A stretch of 64,000 nt of DNA from Pseudomonas sp. TH41 (GTDB lineage Bacteria > Pseudomonadota > Gammaproteobacteria > Pseudomonadales > Pseudomonadaceae), in assembly GCF_016650695.1 (NCBI RefSeq), contig NZ_JAEKFH010000003.1, positions 1,136,001 to 1,200,000 of the forward strand, written 5' to 3'. Positions within the stretch are counted from its first letter, which is position 1. Every line of letters starts with the position of its first letter. Both the position numbers and the translations under genes were made by a program. Shown piece after piece: positions 29,100 through 39,760 of this stretch. Below the pieces are notes generated by a model. It saw only the letters and a program-made list of their open reading frames with translations. It searched no databases and was not told the origin of the DNA.

Positions 29100-29197
29100 C
29101 GCTGTTGCTGAAAAGCACGCCCATTGATCATCCCACTACGCCGCGCCCGATTCTTGCATTACACTGGCCGGCGTATATTCCTTAACCAATTGATGAG

Positions 29198-30685
29198 ATG
29201 ACCGTGCTCAAAGCACTCAAGAAAATGTTCGGTAAAAGCGAGACTGAGCAGCTCGCGCCAGTTACCAGTGCTCCGTCTCACAATCCCGGCCACCGCACCG
29301 ACGGTAATCAGTCTGGCCGGACCGCCACCGCCGCGGTACCGAAGCACGAGCCAGTGACCGCACCGGCCGTCCTGCCTGTTGAAGTCGCTGACGCCGAGCC
29401 ACCGCGCAGCGAAGCCCCGAAACCGGCAAAACCGCGTCGCGAACCGAAGCCGAAAGCGCCGGTCATTCCCTGGAAACTCGAAGACTTCGCCGTCGAACCC
29501 CAGGAAGGCAAAACCCGTTTCCACGATTTCAAACTCGCCCCCGAACTGATGCATGCCATCCAGGACCTGGGCTTTCCGTATTGCACGCCTATCCAGGCAC
29601 AGGTTCTTGGCTTCACCCTCGCGGGCAAAGACGCCATCGGTCGCGCCCAGACCGGCACCGGCAAAACTGCTGCCTTCCTGATTTCGATCATCACCCAGCT
29701 GCTGCAAACCCCGCCGCCGAAAGAGCGTTACATGGGTGAGCCGCGGGCGCTGATCATCGCGCCGACCCGTGAATTGGTGGTGCAAATTGCCAAGGACGCG
29801 GCCGACCTGACCAAGTACACCGGCCTCAACGTCATGACGTTTGTCGGCGGCATGGACTTCGACAAGCAGCTCAAGCACCTCGAAGCCCGTCATTGCGACA
29901 TCCTCGTGGCCACGCCGGGCCGTCTGCTGGACTTCAACCAGCGCGGCGACGTGCACCTGGACATGGTCGAAGTCATGGTCCTGGATGAAGCCGACCGGAT
30001 GCTCGACATGGGTTTCATCCCACAAGTGCGTCAGATCATTCGCCAGACCCCGCCGAAAAACGAACGTCAGACACTGCTGTTCTCCGCGACCTTCACTGAA
30101 GACGTGATGAACCTCGCCAAGCAGTGGACCACCGACCCGTCGATCGTTGAGATCGAGTCGCAGAACGTGGCCAGCGAAAACGTCGAGCAGCACATCTATG
30201 CGGTGGCCGGTGCCGACAAATACAAACTGCTCTACAACCTGGTCAACGACAACGGTTGGGAGCGGGTGATGGTATTCGCCAACCGCAAGGATGAAGTGCG
30301 GCGCATCGAAGAACGCCTGGTCCGTGATGGCGTCAACGCCGCGCAGCTGTCGGGTGACGTACCGCAGCACAAACGCATCAAGACCCTGGAAGGTTTCCGC
30401 GAAGGCAAGATTCGCGTGCTGGTGGCCACCGATGTCGCCGGTCGCGGCATCCACATCGACGGCATCAGCCACGTGATCAACTTCACCCTGCCGGAAGTCC
30501 CGGACGACTATGTACACCGTATCGGCCGTACCGGTCGTGCGGGCGCCGAGGGTGTGTCCATCAGTTTTGCCGGCGAAGACGACTCCTACCAGCTACCGTC
30601 CATCGAGGCGCTGCTGGGGCGCAAGATCAGCTGTGAAACGCCACCGACGCATCTGCTGCGGGCGGTTGAGCGCAAGCGCCCATAA
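29198..30685 (+). CDS. rhlB: DEAD-box RNA helicase RhlB
   Basis: ATP-dependent RNA helicase, probably a degradosome partner in mRNA decay. All motifs are intact: Q motif, [36 protein letters not shown] and [11 protein letters not shown] low-complexity Ala/Pro/Lys-rich N-terminal extension of about 90 residues precedes the helicase core, as in other Pseudomonas RhlB. It has 495 residues. A strong terminator follows. Confidence 0.93.
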   Translation: MTVLKALKKMFGKSETEQLAPVTSAPSHNPGHRTDGNQSGRTATAAVPKHEPVTAPAVLPVEVADAEPPRSEAPKPAKPRREPKPKAPVIPWKLEDFAVEPQEGKTRFHDFKLAPELMHAIQDLGFPYCTPIQAQVLGFTLAGKDAIGRAQTGTGKTAAFLISIITQLLQTPPPKERYMGEPRALIIAPTRELVVQIAKDAADLTKYTGLNVMTFVGGMDFDKQLKHLEARHCDILVATPGRLLDFNQRGDVHLDMVEVMVLDEADRMLDMGFIPQVRQIIRQTPPKNERQTLLFSATFTEDVMNLAKQWTTDPSIVEIESQNVASENVEQHIYAVAGADKYKLLYNLVNDNGWERVMVFANRKDEVRRIEERLVRDGVNAAQLSGDVPQHKRIKTLEGFREGKIRVLVATDVAGRGIHIDGISHVINFTLPEVPDDYVHRIGRTGRAGAEGVSISFAGEDDSYQLPSIEALLGRKISCETPPTHLLRAVERKRP

Positions 30686-30703
30686 CACGGGACGCAGTAA
30701 AAG

Positions 30704-30738
30704 AGGCGCAGCCGGAAACGGACTGCGCTTTTTTTTTG
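30704..30738 (+). terminator. Rho-independent terminator of rhlB
   Basis: GCGCAGCCG-GAAA-CGGACTGCGC forms a stable hairpin with a GAAA loop and is followed by nine or more T. Confidence 0.92.
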
Positions 30739-30747
30739 TGCAGCCTT

Positions 30748-30846
30748 TGTAGGAGCGAGCTTGCTCGCGATGGTCGTTAACGATGACGCTTATTTTCTGA
30801 AACAACGCGGCGCACTTGGGATCATCGCGAGCAAGCTCGCTCCTAC
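30748..30846. repeat. REPIN (tgtaggagcgagcttgctcgcgatgg family) between rhlB and dauB
   Basis: Inverted arms TGTAGGAGCGAGCTTGCTCG and CGAGCAAGCTCGCTCCTAC surround about 50 bases. The family recurs at 31921, 33936 and 52457. Confidence 0.92.
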
Positions 30847-30911
30847 TGGTATTGCGTTAACGGCGAGAAGCAGCTTTTTTTTCGCTTGGATATTGCGAGC
30901 TAGAACTAAAA

Positions 30912-30924
30912 GTCCATAATGGAC
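30912..30924. promoter_or_regulatory. Palindrome GTCCATAATGGAC upstream of dauB
   Basis: Perfect 6+1+6 palindrome in an A+T-rich stretch 34 bases before the dauB start. The position suits an operator overlapping or next to the promoter; DauR, encoded by the third gene of the operon, is the natural candidate. Confidence 0.55.
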
Positions 30925-30957
30925 AAATTAGTTTACTTTCAGTGCCCGGAGCCGACC

Positions 30958-31905
30958 ATGTCCAGTACGCCTTATGTGATCAACCAACTTCAGGCCCGCG
31001 AGCTGCTGGCACAGGTCGACGTGCCGCAGATCCTGCGCAAACTGTTCCGCGACCTCGCCGCCGGGCAAGCGGTGCAACCGGCGCAGCAACTGGTGGAGTT
31101 TCCACAGGGCGCCGGCGATTTCATCAACTATCTGGGGGTACTGGCAGAAGAAGGCGTCTACGGGGTCAAGACCTCGCCGTACATTGTGCGCGAGCAAAGT
31201 CCGCTGGTGACGGCGTGGACGTTGCTGATGTCGATGCAGACCGGTCAGCCGCTGCTGCTCTGTGATGCCGCAGAGCTGACCACCGCACGCACCGCCGCGA
31301 CCACGGCCGTGGCGGTTGATGCCCTCGCCCCGTTGGAGGCCCGGCGCTTGGCGATCATCGGCAGTGGCAAGGTTGCCCAGGCGCACTTGCATTACGTCAA
31401 AGACCTGCGGGACTGGCAGACCATCAGCCTCTACTCGCCAGGCCTGGACGACCTGAGTCCAGAAGCACTGGCCCAGCTCAAAAGCCTCGATCCACGCCTG
31501 ACCCTCGTCGACAACCGCGAAACGGGCATTCAGGACGCCGACGTGATCATGCTCTGCACCTCCTCCGCAGGCCCGGTGATCGAGCCGTCGAGCTTAAGCA
31601 AACCAGCGCTGATCACCTCCATCAGCACCAACGCGCCGCGTGCCCACGAAGTACCGCCGCAGAGCCTCAATGACATGCAGGTGTTCTGCGACTATCGTCT
31701 GACCACCCCGGGCTCGGCCGGTGAAATGCTGATTGCCGGCGAACACCATGGTTGGGACAAAAGCGCGATTGTCGGCGACCTGCCGGATCTGCTCAGCGAA
31801 AAAGTGCAGCGCCCCGACTACGACCGTCATGTGTTCTTCCGCTCGATCGGCCTCGGTCTTGAAGACATCGCGCTGGCCAATGCCATTTACCAACTTCAGC
31901 GCTAA
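30958..31905 (+). CDS. dauB: DauB, NAD(P)H-dependent L-arginine-forming dehydrogenase (ornithine cyclodeaminase family)
   Basis: Mu-crystallin/ornithine-cyclodeaminase-fold enzyme. In the P. aeruginosa dauBAR operon the equivalent reduces 2-ketoarginine with ammonia to L-arginine, completing D-to-L-arginine conversion after DauA. The Rossmann motif IIGSGKVAQAHL is at about residues 127-138, and the substrate-side lysine is in VYGVKTSPY. ATG 30958 follows GGAG; 315 residues is typical. Assignment leans on the three-gene context. Confidence 0.87.
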   Translation: MSSTPYVINQLQARELLAQVDVPQILRKLFRDLAAGQAVQPAQQLVEFPQGAGDFINYLGVLAEEGVYGVKTSPYIVREQSPLVTAWTLLMSMQTGQPLLLCDAAELTTARTAATTAVAVDALAPLEARRLAIIGSGKVAQAHLHYVKDLRDWQTISLYSPGLDDLSPEALAQLKSLDPRLTLVDNRETGIQDADVIMLCTSSAGPVIEPSSLSKPALITSISTNAPRAHEVPPQSLNDMQVFCDYRLTTPGSAGEMLIAGEHHGWDKSAIVGDLPDLLSEKVQRPDYDRHVFFRSIGLGLEDIALANAIYQLQR

Positions 31906-31920
31906 CACCACGAATCCCCT

Positions 31921-33176
<1,256 letters not shown>

Positions 33177-33268
33177 TTGTCGTCCTCAGGTGACGTCTCG
33201 ACACGATTACGGCACACTTCCAGCGCCCGCTTTTGATGGGGCGTTGATGCTGCCTGGAGCTCCACTTT

Positions 33269-33925
33269 ATGAACGCCCAAGAACAAGATCCGGCCCTCGA
33301 TGCCTCTCCGTTGGAGCGCTCGCCCCTGGACAACTATCGAGCGATCGCCGACGCCATCGCCACGTTGTTCTTTCCTCACGCCGAGGTGGTCCTGCACGAT
33401 CTGCGCACACAGAAGGTCGACTACATCGCCAACAACCTGTCCAAACGGGAAATCGGTGACGATTCGTCGCTGGAGGACATGCTCAGTGACGATGTCAGCG
33501 AACGAAACATCGGGCCATACGAAAAACTCAATTGGGATGGTCAGAAGATTCGCAGCCTGAGTAGCGTGCTGCGCGACAGCGAAGGTCATCCGCAGGCGGT
33601 GCTGTGCATTAACCTGAATATTTCGTTGTTCGAAAACGCGAAAGCGGCGCTGGATCTGTTCCTGTCGCCGACCAAGTTGATTCCGCAACCGGACTCACTG
33701 TTTCGCGATGACTGGCAGGAGCGGATCAACACTTTCCTCCATGCCTGGCTGCGCGAACGCCAGCTGAGCCTGAACCTGCTGACCCGCGACCACAAACGCG
33801 AACTGGTGCTGGCACTGCATGCCGAAGGCGCTTTCAAAGGCAAAAGCGCCTCCAACTACGTCGCCAATGTGCTGAACATGGGACGGGCAACGGTGTACAA
33901 GCATTTGAAGGAATTGAAGGGCTAA
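33269..33925 (+). CDS. dauR: DauR, YheO-type transcriptional regulator of the dau operon
   Basis: Regulator with an N-terminal PAS-like YheO domain (about residues 20-130) and a C-terminal DNA-binding domain ending VLNMGRATVYKHLKELKG. In P. aeruginosa DauR controls the dau operon in response to D-arginine. It is 218 residues and follows dauA by 92 bases, so it may also have its own translation control. A REPIN follows its stop. Confidence 0.9.
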   Translation: MNAQEQDPALDASPLERSPLDNYRAIADAIATLFFPHAEVVLHDLRTQKVDYIANNLSKREIGDDSSLEDMLSDDVSERNIGPYEKLNWDGQKIRSLSSVLRDSEGHPQAVLCINLNISLFENAKAALDLFLSPTKLIPQPDSLFRDDWQERINTFLHAWLRERQLSLNLLTRDHKRELVLALHAEGAFKGKSASNYVANVLNMGRATVYKHLKELKG

Positions 33926-33935
33926 CACGCACTTG

Positions 33936-34035
33936 TGTAGGAGCGAGCTTGCTCGCGATGGTCGTCAACAATAACGCTGTAAGCCTGACACCCCGAGGTG
34001 TTTTCAGGTTTATCGCGAGCAAGCTCGCTCCTACA
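33936..34035. repeat. REPIN between dauR and hmp
   Basis: Inverted arms TGTAGGAGCGAGCTTGCTCG and complement between convergent genes; an internal ACACCCCGAGGTGTT hairpin is also visible. Confidence 0.92.
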
Positions 34036-34048
34036 ATTGATCGAGTGG

Positions 34049-35230
34049 TTACTCCAGCACCGCAGCCGGCCCGAAGAACTCGTAACGGCTTTGCTTCTCC
34101 GGAACACCCAGGGCTTTGAGGTGGCGCTTGATCGCCGCCATAAAACCTTTAGGCCCAAGGAAGTAAGCATCCAGATCGCGCTGCTGCGGCAACCACTCGC
34201 CGAGCTGCTCCTGACTCAACAAACCAACCTTGTGCGCTGCCGGGCTGACGCCGTCATCTTCGTCGTAGCAATAGAAGCGCTTGAGCTGCGGATGACGTTC
34301 GGCCAAACCATCGATCCAGTCGCGGAAGGCATGAACGCTGCCATTACGTGCGCAGTGGATAAAATGCACCGGCCGCTCGGTCGCCAGCGCCGCTTCAAGC
34401 ATCGCCAGGGTCGGGGTGATGCCAACGCCGCCGCTGATCAACACCAGCGGTTTGTCGCTGGCGGTCAGGGTGAACTCGCCCGATGGCGGGAACAGCTCAA
34501 TGGTCGAACCCACATGCAGTTGATCGTGCAAGTGGTTCGAGGCGCGGCCACCGGTTTCACGTTTGACGCTGATGCGATACTGCCCTTTGTTCGGCAAGGC
34601 CGACAACGAGTAGTTGCGACGAATCTCTTCGCCATCGAGGATCAGCTTCATGCCGATGTACTGCCCAGGCTCTGCGACCAGAATCGGGCCTTTATCAGCC
34701 GGTTCGAAGTAGAACGAGATGATTTCCGCGCTTTCTTCCACCTTGGCCGCCACGATGAATTCCCGTGCCCCGCGCCAGCCGCCCGGTGCCTGTTCTTTCT
34801 GGTCATAGATGCTGGTTTCGGCGCCGATCAGGATCTCGGCCAATTGACCGTAGGCCGCGCCCCAGGCGCTCATCACTTCAGGCGTGGCAATTTCGTCGCC
34901 CAACACTTCGGAGATCGCCCGCAGCAGGCAGGTGCCGACAATCGGGTAGTGTTCCGGGAGGATTTGCAGGGCAACGTGCTTGTTGATGATCTTGGCCACC
35001 AGGTCGCCCAACTGGTCGAGTTGGTCAATGTGCCGCGCATACATCAACACACCGTTGGCCAAGGCACGTGGCTGATCACCACTGACCTGATGGGCCTGGT
35101 TGAACAGCGGGCGAACTTCCGGGTACTCGGAGAGCATCATGCGGTAGAAGTAAGTGATCAACGCTTCGCCACCGCTTTCCAGCAACGGCACAGTGGATTT
35201 GACGATGGCACGGTCTTGAACGCTAAGCAT
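34049..35230 (-). CDS. hmp: Flavohaemoglobin, nitric oxide dioxygenase Hmp/Fhp
   Basis: Cytoplasmic enzyme that converts NO and O2 to nitrate with NAD(P)H. The globin domain keeps Y29, Q53 and the proximal haem ligand H85; the FAD domain has the RNYSLS motif and the NAD domain the GGVGITPTLAML motif. It has 393 residues, as usual. Expression should depend on the divergent NorR-type activator through three sites in the intergenic region and a likely sigma54 promoter. Confidence 0.96.
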   Translation of the reverse strand: MLSVQDRAIVKSTVPLLESGGEALITYFYRMMLSEYPEVRPLFNQAHQVSGDQPRALANGVLMYARHIDQLDQLGDLVAKIINKHVALQILPEHYPIVGTCLLRAISEVLGDEIATPEVMSAWGAAYGQLAEILIGAETSIYDQKEQAPGGWRGAREFIVAAKVEESAEIISFYFEPADKGPILVAEPGQYIGMKLILDGEEIRRNYSLSALPNKGQYRISVKRETGGRASNHLHDQLHVGSTIELFPPSGEFTLTASDKPLVLISGGVGITPTLAMLEAALATERPVHFIHCARNGSVHAFRDWIDGLAERHPQLKRFYCYDEDDGVSPAAHKVGLLSQEQLGEWLPQQRDLDAYFLGPKGFMAAIKRHLKALGVPEKQSRYEFFGPAAVLE

Positions 35231-35278
35231 TAGGCGACTCCTGGGTGACGTGGGTTGCTAACTGATGATCCTAGGCTT

Positions 35279-35295
35279 ATCAGTTTCCATGCCAA
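35279..35295 (-). promoter_or_regulatory. Candidate sigma54 promoter of hmp
   Basis: Read on the minus strand the sequence is TTGGCATGGAAACTGAT. The -24 element (TGGCATG) fits the consensus well; the -12 element has GA in place of GC. It would give a leader of about 40 bases before hmp. Confidence 0.5.
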
Positions 35296-35335
35296 CATTT
35301 AAAACTTTATAAATCAATAGCTTAAAAACAAGATA

Positions 35336-35391
35336 GTCATATCGACAGCACCTGATTTATAGTCATACCGACTACATGGAGTCAGTATGAC
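35336..35391. promoter_or_regulatory. Three NorR-type enhancer sites (GT-N7-AC)
   Basis: GTCATATCGAC (35336-35346), GTCATACCGAC (35362-35372) and GTCAGTATGAC (35381-35391) each match the GT-N7-AC core bound by NorR. Triple sites upstream of the sigma54 promoter are the known E. coli norR-norVW arrangement. The third site overlaps the regulator's own start codon. Confidence 0.7.
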
Positions 35392-36937
35392 TGCAAAATC
35401 CTTACTCACCGCGCTGCTACCCCTGGTCTCCGACCTTTCCCGTGAACTCCCCGAAGGCGAGCGTTATCGACGCCTGCTCGAAGCCATGCGCGCCTTGCTC
35501 CCCTGCGATGCCGCCGCCCTGTTGCGCCTCGACGGCGAATGGCTGGTGCCCCTGGCCGTTGACGGGTTGAGCACCGACACCCTTGGCCGACGCTTCAAAG
35601 TCAGCGAGCACCCCCGCTTCGAAGCGTTGCTCAGCAGCCCCGGCCCGACCCGCTTCGCCGCCGACAGTACGTTGCCCGATCCTTACGACGGGCTGGTCGA
35701 TGGCCTCGACGATCACCTGGAAGTCCACGACTGCATGGGTTGCCCGCTGTTCATCGACGAGCGTCCGTGGGGCCTGCTGACGCTCGATGCCCTCGATCCA
35801 GAGCGCTTCGAACCGATCGAACTCGACGCCCTGCAAGCCTTCGCCAGCCTCGCCGCCGCCACGGTCAACGCCGCCGAGCGCATCGAACGCCTGGCCAATC
35901 GCGTCGAGGACGAACACCAGCGCGCCGAGATTTACCGTCAAGCCGGCGGCCAGCAGAACCGCGAGATGATTGGCCAGAGCAAGACCCACAAGCGGCTGGT
36001 GGAAGAAATCAATCTGGTGGGCGGCAGCGATCTGACCGTGCTGATCACCGGGGAAACCGGGGTAGGCAAAGAATTGGTGGCCCAGGCGATTCACGCCGCA
36101 TCGCCCCGAGCCGACAAGCCGATCATTAGCCTCAACTGCGCCGCACTGCCGGAAACCCTGGTGGAGAGCGAACTGTTCGGCCACGTGCGCGGCGCGTTCA
36201 CCGGGGCAATGAATGACCGGCGCGGCAAGTTCGAACTGGCCAACGGCGGCACGCTGTTTCTCGATGAAGTCGGTGAGTTGTCGTTGACGGTGCAGGCCAA
36301 ATTGCTCCGCGTGCTGCAAAGCGGTCAATTGCAGCGACTGGGTTCGGATAAAGAACATCAGGTCGACGTGCGACTGATCGCGGCGACCAACCGCGACCTG
36401 GCGGAGGAAGTACGCAGTGGTCGCTACCGCGCCGACTTCTATCATCGACTCAGTGTTTACCCGTTGCTGGTGCCGGCCCTGCGGGATCGCGGACGCGATG
36501 TGCTGCTGCTCAGCGGGTTCTTCCTGGAACAGAACCGCTCGCGCATGGGCCTCAACAGCCTGCGCCTGAACGCGGACGCCCAGGCGGCGTTGCTGGCCTA
36601 CAGTTGGCCCGGCAACGTGCGGGAGCTGGAACACTTGATCGGCCGCAGTGCCTTGAAGGCCTTGGGTAACTGCAAGGAACGACCAAAAATCCTCAGCTTG
36701 AGCGCGGCCGACCTGGACCTGCCCCATGGCAGCGTCGAGGTCAGCGTCGAGCAACCGGCTGCGGCCGCCGTGGCAGGGGTGACGGGCGATTTGCGCGAAG
36801 CCACCGAAAACTATCAGCGCCAATTGATCAGTGCATGCCTGGAACGCCACCAGAACAACTGGGCAAGCGCCGCCCGCGAACTGGGTCTGGATCGGGCGAA
36901 TCTCGGGCGAATGGCCAAGCGGCTGGGCATGAAATGA
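35387..36937 (+). CDS. norR: NorR/FhpR, NO-responsive sigma54 activator
   Basis: The N-terminal GAF domain (about 20-170) senses NO through a mononuclear iron; the HDCMGCPLF segment includes the expected cysteine region. A central AAA+ domain has Walker A GETGVGKE, the sigma54-contact GAFTGA loop and Walker B LFLDEVGE, and a Fis-type helix-turn-helix closes the protein ([22 protein letters not shown]). It has 516 residues and is divergent from hmp, the fhp-fhpR arrangement of pseudomonads. Confidence 0.95.
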   Translation: MTAKSLLTALLPLVSDLSRELPEGERYRRLLEAMRALLPCDAAALLRLDGEWLVPLAVDGLSTDTLGRRFKVSEHPRFEALLSSPGPTRFAADSTLPDPYDGLVDGLDDHLEVHDCMGCPLFIDERPWGLLTLDALDPERFEPIELDALQAFASLAAATVNAAERIERLANRVEDEHQRAEIYRQAGGQQNREMIGQSKTHKRLVEEINLVGGSDLTVLITGETGVGKELVAQAIHAASPRADKPIISLNCAALPETLVESELFGHVRGAFTGAMNDRRGKFELANGGTLFLDEVGELSLTVQAKLLRVLQSGQLQRLGSDKEHQVDVRLIAATNRDLAEEVRSGRYRADFYHRLSVYPLLVPALRDRGRDVLLLSGFFLEQNRSRMGLNSLRLNADAQAALLAYSWPGNVRELEHLIGRSALKALGNCKERPKILSLSAADLDLPHGSVEVSVEQPAAAAVAGVTGDLREATENYQRQLISACLERHQNNWASAARELGLDRANLGRMAKRLGMK

Positions 36938-36972
36938 GCTATCAACCCCTAACATCCAAGGATGCCCGAATC

Positions 36973-37299
36973 ATGAAAACTGTCTCCCTGACCTTCCTCT
37001 GCCTCACCGCCCTCGTCACCCAGGCCCACGCCTCCAGCCCTGAAGCCTGGGCCACCTACGACAAAGCGGTAATCGCCAGTTGCACCAAGGCCAGTGGCCT
37101 CAAAGATGCCAGGCCCGTCAGCAAGGCCGCGCAGTTCGATGATCGGGTCGGCTACACCGCGCTTCTGTTGCAAGGGCAATACCCGCAAAAACACATGAAA
37201 GGCCAACAAGGCACCGAGCTGTGCCTCTATAACAAAAAAAGCAAAACCGCCTACGTCACCGAATGGGACGCCATCCTCCCCGCCGCCAAGGCGCAGTGA
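36973..37299 (+). CDS. Small secreted protein of unknown function
   Basis: The 108-residue product has a clear signal peptide (VSLTFLCLTALVTQAHA) and a mature part of about 90 residues with two cysteines (ASCTKASG and ELCLYNKK) that could form a disulfide. I do not recognise a named family. It starts 35 bases after norR and has its own terminator, so it may be a read-through partner of norR. A periplasmic location is inferred. Confidence 0.75.
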   Translation: MKTVSLTFLCLTALVTQAHASSPEAWATYDKAVIASCTKASGLKDARPVSKAAQFDDRVGYTALLLQGQYPQKHMKGQQGTELCLYNKKSKTAYVTEWDAILPAAKAQ

Positions 37300-37321
37300 G
37301 TGGCGCATAACTTGCTTCGAG

Positions 37322-37357
37322 AGCGACCCCTGCGGCGGCATTCTGTCGCTGTTTTTT
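37322..37357 (+). terminator. Probable Rho-independent terminator
   Basis: AGCGAC pairs with GTCGCT across about 17 bases, followed by GTTTTTT. It separates the small secreted-protein gene from the following CxxCxxCC gene. Confidence 0.6.
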
Positions 37358-37384
37358 ATGCCCTCGGATGCGACTGACCGCTCA

Positions 37385-38134
37385 ATGAATACGACGTTTT
37401 CCTGCGTAGGCTGCGGCAAATGCTGCAATGATCACCATGTGCCCCTGACCCTGTCCGAAGCCCGGACCTGGGCAGCCGATGGCGGTCAAGTGATCGTGCT
37501 GGTGGAAGCTTTCCTGAGCAACGGCCTGGGCCTGCCGTCGCAGCAACGCGAACACGCCGAACGCCGTTCAGCGCTGGTTCGTAGCGCCGACGCCGAGGCC
37601 AGCGTCGCGATCACCTTCGCGGCCTATAACGTCGGTGCCTGCCGTAATCTTGACGAAGACAATCGCTGTCGTATCTACGAACGCCGACCGTTGGTGTGCC
37701 GCATCTACCCGATGGAAATCAATCCGCACATCCCTCTGAACACCACCGTGAAGGAATGCCCGCCCGAGTCGTGGGAAAAAGGGCCGGACCTGATTGTCGG
37801 CGGTGAGTTGATGGACCGGGAATTGTCAGCGCTGATTCAGCGCTCCCGCCAGGCGGACCGCGATGACATTCAGATGAAGGACGCCATTTGCGCGTTGCTG
37901 GGAATCCGGACGACCGCGCTGAAGGGCGATGGATTTACCGCTTATCTGCCGGACATGAACGAGTTCGCCACGATCATCGACGAATTGACCGGCCAGGTAT
38001 TGCCGCAGTGGGACAGCGAATGGCTGTTCCATGTGTCGGGTGAGGATATCGCCGGACAAGTGCTGGCGGCCGGCGCGCAAGTGGCGACGGATGAGCCGGC
38101 GAACTATTCGTTTATTTCGTTGCGGGCGGCTTGA
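37385..38134 (+). CDS. YkgJ-family cysteine-cluster protein
   Basis: The cysteine signature CVGCGKCCND near the N-terminus and a later NVGACRNLDEDNRCRIYERRPLVCR segment define the zinc/iron-chelating CxxCxxCC family. ATG 37385 is preferred because the earlier ATG at 37358 touches the T-run of the preceding terminator. It has 249 residues. The role is unknown; metal binding is inferred from the family. Confidence 0.85.
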   Translation: MNTTFSCVGCGKCCNDHHVPLTLSEARTWAADGGQVIVLVEAFLSNGLGLPSQQREHAERRSALVRSADAEASVAITFAAYNVGACRNLDEDNRCRIYERRPLVCRIYPMEINPHIPLNTTVKECPPESWEKGPDLIVGGELMDRELSALIQRSRQADRDDIQMKDAICALLGIRTTALKGDGFTAYLPDMNEFATIIDELTGQVLPQWDSEWLFHVSGEDIAGQVLAAGAQVATDEPANYSFISLRAA

Positions 38135-38163
38135 TCCGAAAGGATTGTCGCCTGTAATGGCCT

Positions 38164-38221
38164 CTTCGCGAGCAGGCTCGCTCCCACAGTGGATCTTGTG
38201 GGAGCGAGCCTGCTCGCGAAG
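38164..38221. repeat. Compact REP pair
   Basis: Inverted cores CTTCGCGAGCAGGCTCGCTC and complement with almost no spacer, between convergent genes. It could serve as a bidirectional transcript end. Confidence 0.9.
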
Positions 38222-38253
38222 ACGGCAGACCCGGCATTCTAAATAGCCGATTC

Positions 38254-38502
38254 CTAACGCTTGCCCATCGAACGACGAGTGCCCGGAGGCGCTGCGCCAG
38301 GGGTCTTGGTGTGGCCGTTCTTGGCGCCATTCTTGTACCAGGGCTGGCTGGCACCCTTGGCGGCCTGCAGTTCACCTGGTTTGAACGGGAACTTGAACGC
38401 CGGGATCGCCGCGTTGATTTCGCTCTCGGTGCCGGTGTCGACGCCGTCTGGCAGCTCGTCGCTCAAGGCGTCCGCTACCGGCGGTTGTTTCGGGGAAGTC
38501 AT
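38254..38502 (-). CDS. Small basic protein of unknown function
   Basis: The 82-residue product is Pro/Lys/Gly-rich with a basic tail (PGAAPPGTRRSMGKR) and no membrane segment. A GGAG sequence lies eight bases before the ATG. I do not recognise a domain; the composition suggests a largely disordered protein. It stands alone between a REP pair and the divergent dehydrogenase gene. Confidence 0.65.
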   Translation of the reverse strand: MTSPKQPPVADALSDELPDGVDTGTESEINAAIPAFKFPFKPGELQAAKGASQPWYKNGAKNGHTKTPGAAPPGTRRSMGKR

Positions 38503-38683
38503 GAAAGCTCCGGGTAATGCGCAAAGTGTCGGGCCCGGTCAGCGAGCCGCGAAAGGCGGCAGTATAACTGGATGGCGCTCAAAGCTCTCAACTGCCGTTG
38601 AACGGTAGGCAGGCGACTCGCACAAATCCCGGGAAGAATGTTAGCGTGCTCAGCATTCACCTCCGCCCGACGAGCCCCCACCC

Positions 38684-39658
38684 ATGAAAAAGACCGTCCT
38701 CGCCTTCAGCCGCGTCACGCATGAAATGATTGAACGCCTGCAACAAGACTTCGACGTCATCGTGCCGAACCCGAAAAACGGCGACATCAGCGCCCAGTTC
38801 AACGAAGCCCTGCCCCACGCCCATGGTTTGATTGGTGTCGGCCGCAAGCTGGGTCGCGCCCAACTGGAAAACGCCGCGAAACTGGAAGTGGTGTCCAGCG
38901 TTTCGGTGGGTTACGACAACTATGACGTAGCCTATTTCAATGAGCGCGGGATCATGCTCACCAACACCCCCGATGTGCTGACCGAAAGCACTGCCGACCT
39001 GGCCTTCGCCCTGTTGATGAGCAGCGCCCGGCGCGTGGCTGAGCTGGACGCCTGGACCAAGGCCGGTCAATGGCAAGCCACTGTCGGCGCGCCGTTGTTC
39101 GGTTGCGATGTGCACGGCAAGACACTGGGCATCGTCGGCATGGGCAACATCGGCGCAGCCATTGCCCGTCGCGGTCGGTTCGGTTTCAACATGCCAATCC
39201 TGTACAGCGGCAACAGCCGCAAGACCGAGCTGGAACAAGAACTCGGCGCGCAGTTCCGCAGCCTCGATCAACTGCTGGCCGAAGCCGATTTCGTCTGCCT
39301 GGTGGTGCCGCTCAGCGAAAAGACCCGGCACCTGATCAGCCACCGCGAACTGGCACTGATGAAACCAAGCGCCATTCTGGTGAACATTGCCCGGGGCCCG
39401 GTGGTCGACGAACCGGCATTGATCGAAGCGCTGCAAAACAACCGGATTCGTGGCGCAGGGCTGGACGTCTACGAGAAAGAACCACTGGCCGAATCGCCGC
39501 TGTTCCAATTGAAAAATGCCGTGACCTTGCCGCACATCGGCTCGGCCACCCACGAAACCCGCGACGCCATGGCCAACCGGGCCTTGGCCAACTTGCGCAG
39601 CGCCTTGCTGGGTGAGCGGCCACAAGACCTGGTGAACCCGCAAGTCTGGAAAGGCTGA
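38684..39658 (+). CDS. D-isomer-specific 2-hydroxyacid dehydrogenase
   Basis: Cytoplasmic NAD(P)-dependent reductase of the glyoxylate/hydroxypyruvate/2-ketogluconate reductase type. The nucleotide-binding motif GIVGMGNIGAAIARR and the catalytic Arg, Glu and His (NIARGPVVDEPAL, GLDVYEKEPL and LPHIGSAT) are present. Its 324 residues are normal. Closest by eye to GhrB/TkrA-like enzymes, but the substrate cannot be fixed from sequence or neighbours. Confidence 0.9.
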   Translation: MKKTVLAFSRVTHEMIERLQQDFDVIVPNPKNGDISAQFNEALPHAHGLIGVGRKLGRAQLENAAKLEVVSSVSVGYDNYDVAYFNERGIMLTNTPDVLTESTADLAFALLMSSARRVAELDAWTKAGQWQATVGAPLFGCDVHGKTLGIVGMGNIGAAIARRGRFGFNMPILYSGNSRKTELEQELGAQFRSLDQLLAEADFVCLVVPLSEKTRHLISHRELALMKPSAILVNIARGPVVDEPALIEALQNNRIRGAGLDVYEKEPLAESPLFQLKNAVTLPHIGSATHETRDAMANRALANLRSALLGERPQDLVNPQVWKG

Positions 39659-39665
39659 CCCGCCA

Positions 39666-39749
39666 AATCAAAAGATCGCAGCCTGCGGCAGCTCCTACAG
39701 GGAAATGCATTCCTATGTAGGAGCTGCCGCAGGCTGCGATCTTTTGATC
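39666..39749. repeat. REPIN between convergent genes
   Basis: Near-perfect pair of GATCGCAGCCTGCGGCAGC and complement with a short spacer. Confidence 0.93.
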
Positions 39750-39760
39750 TTACCGGCCCC

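Noticed and set aside
29100..29197. Sigma70 promoter TTGCAT...TATATT before rhlB
   Set aside because: The elements are only about 14 bases apart, too short for a confident call.
36835..36972. Longer start for the small secreted protein after norR
   Set aside because: The extra codons overlap the end of norR in another frame; the ATG at 36973 starts a clear signal peptide.
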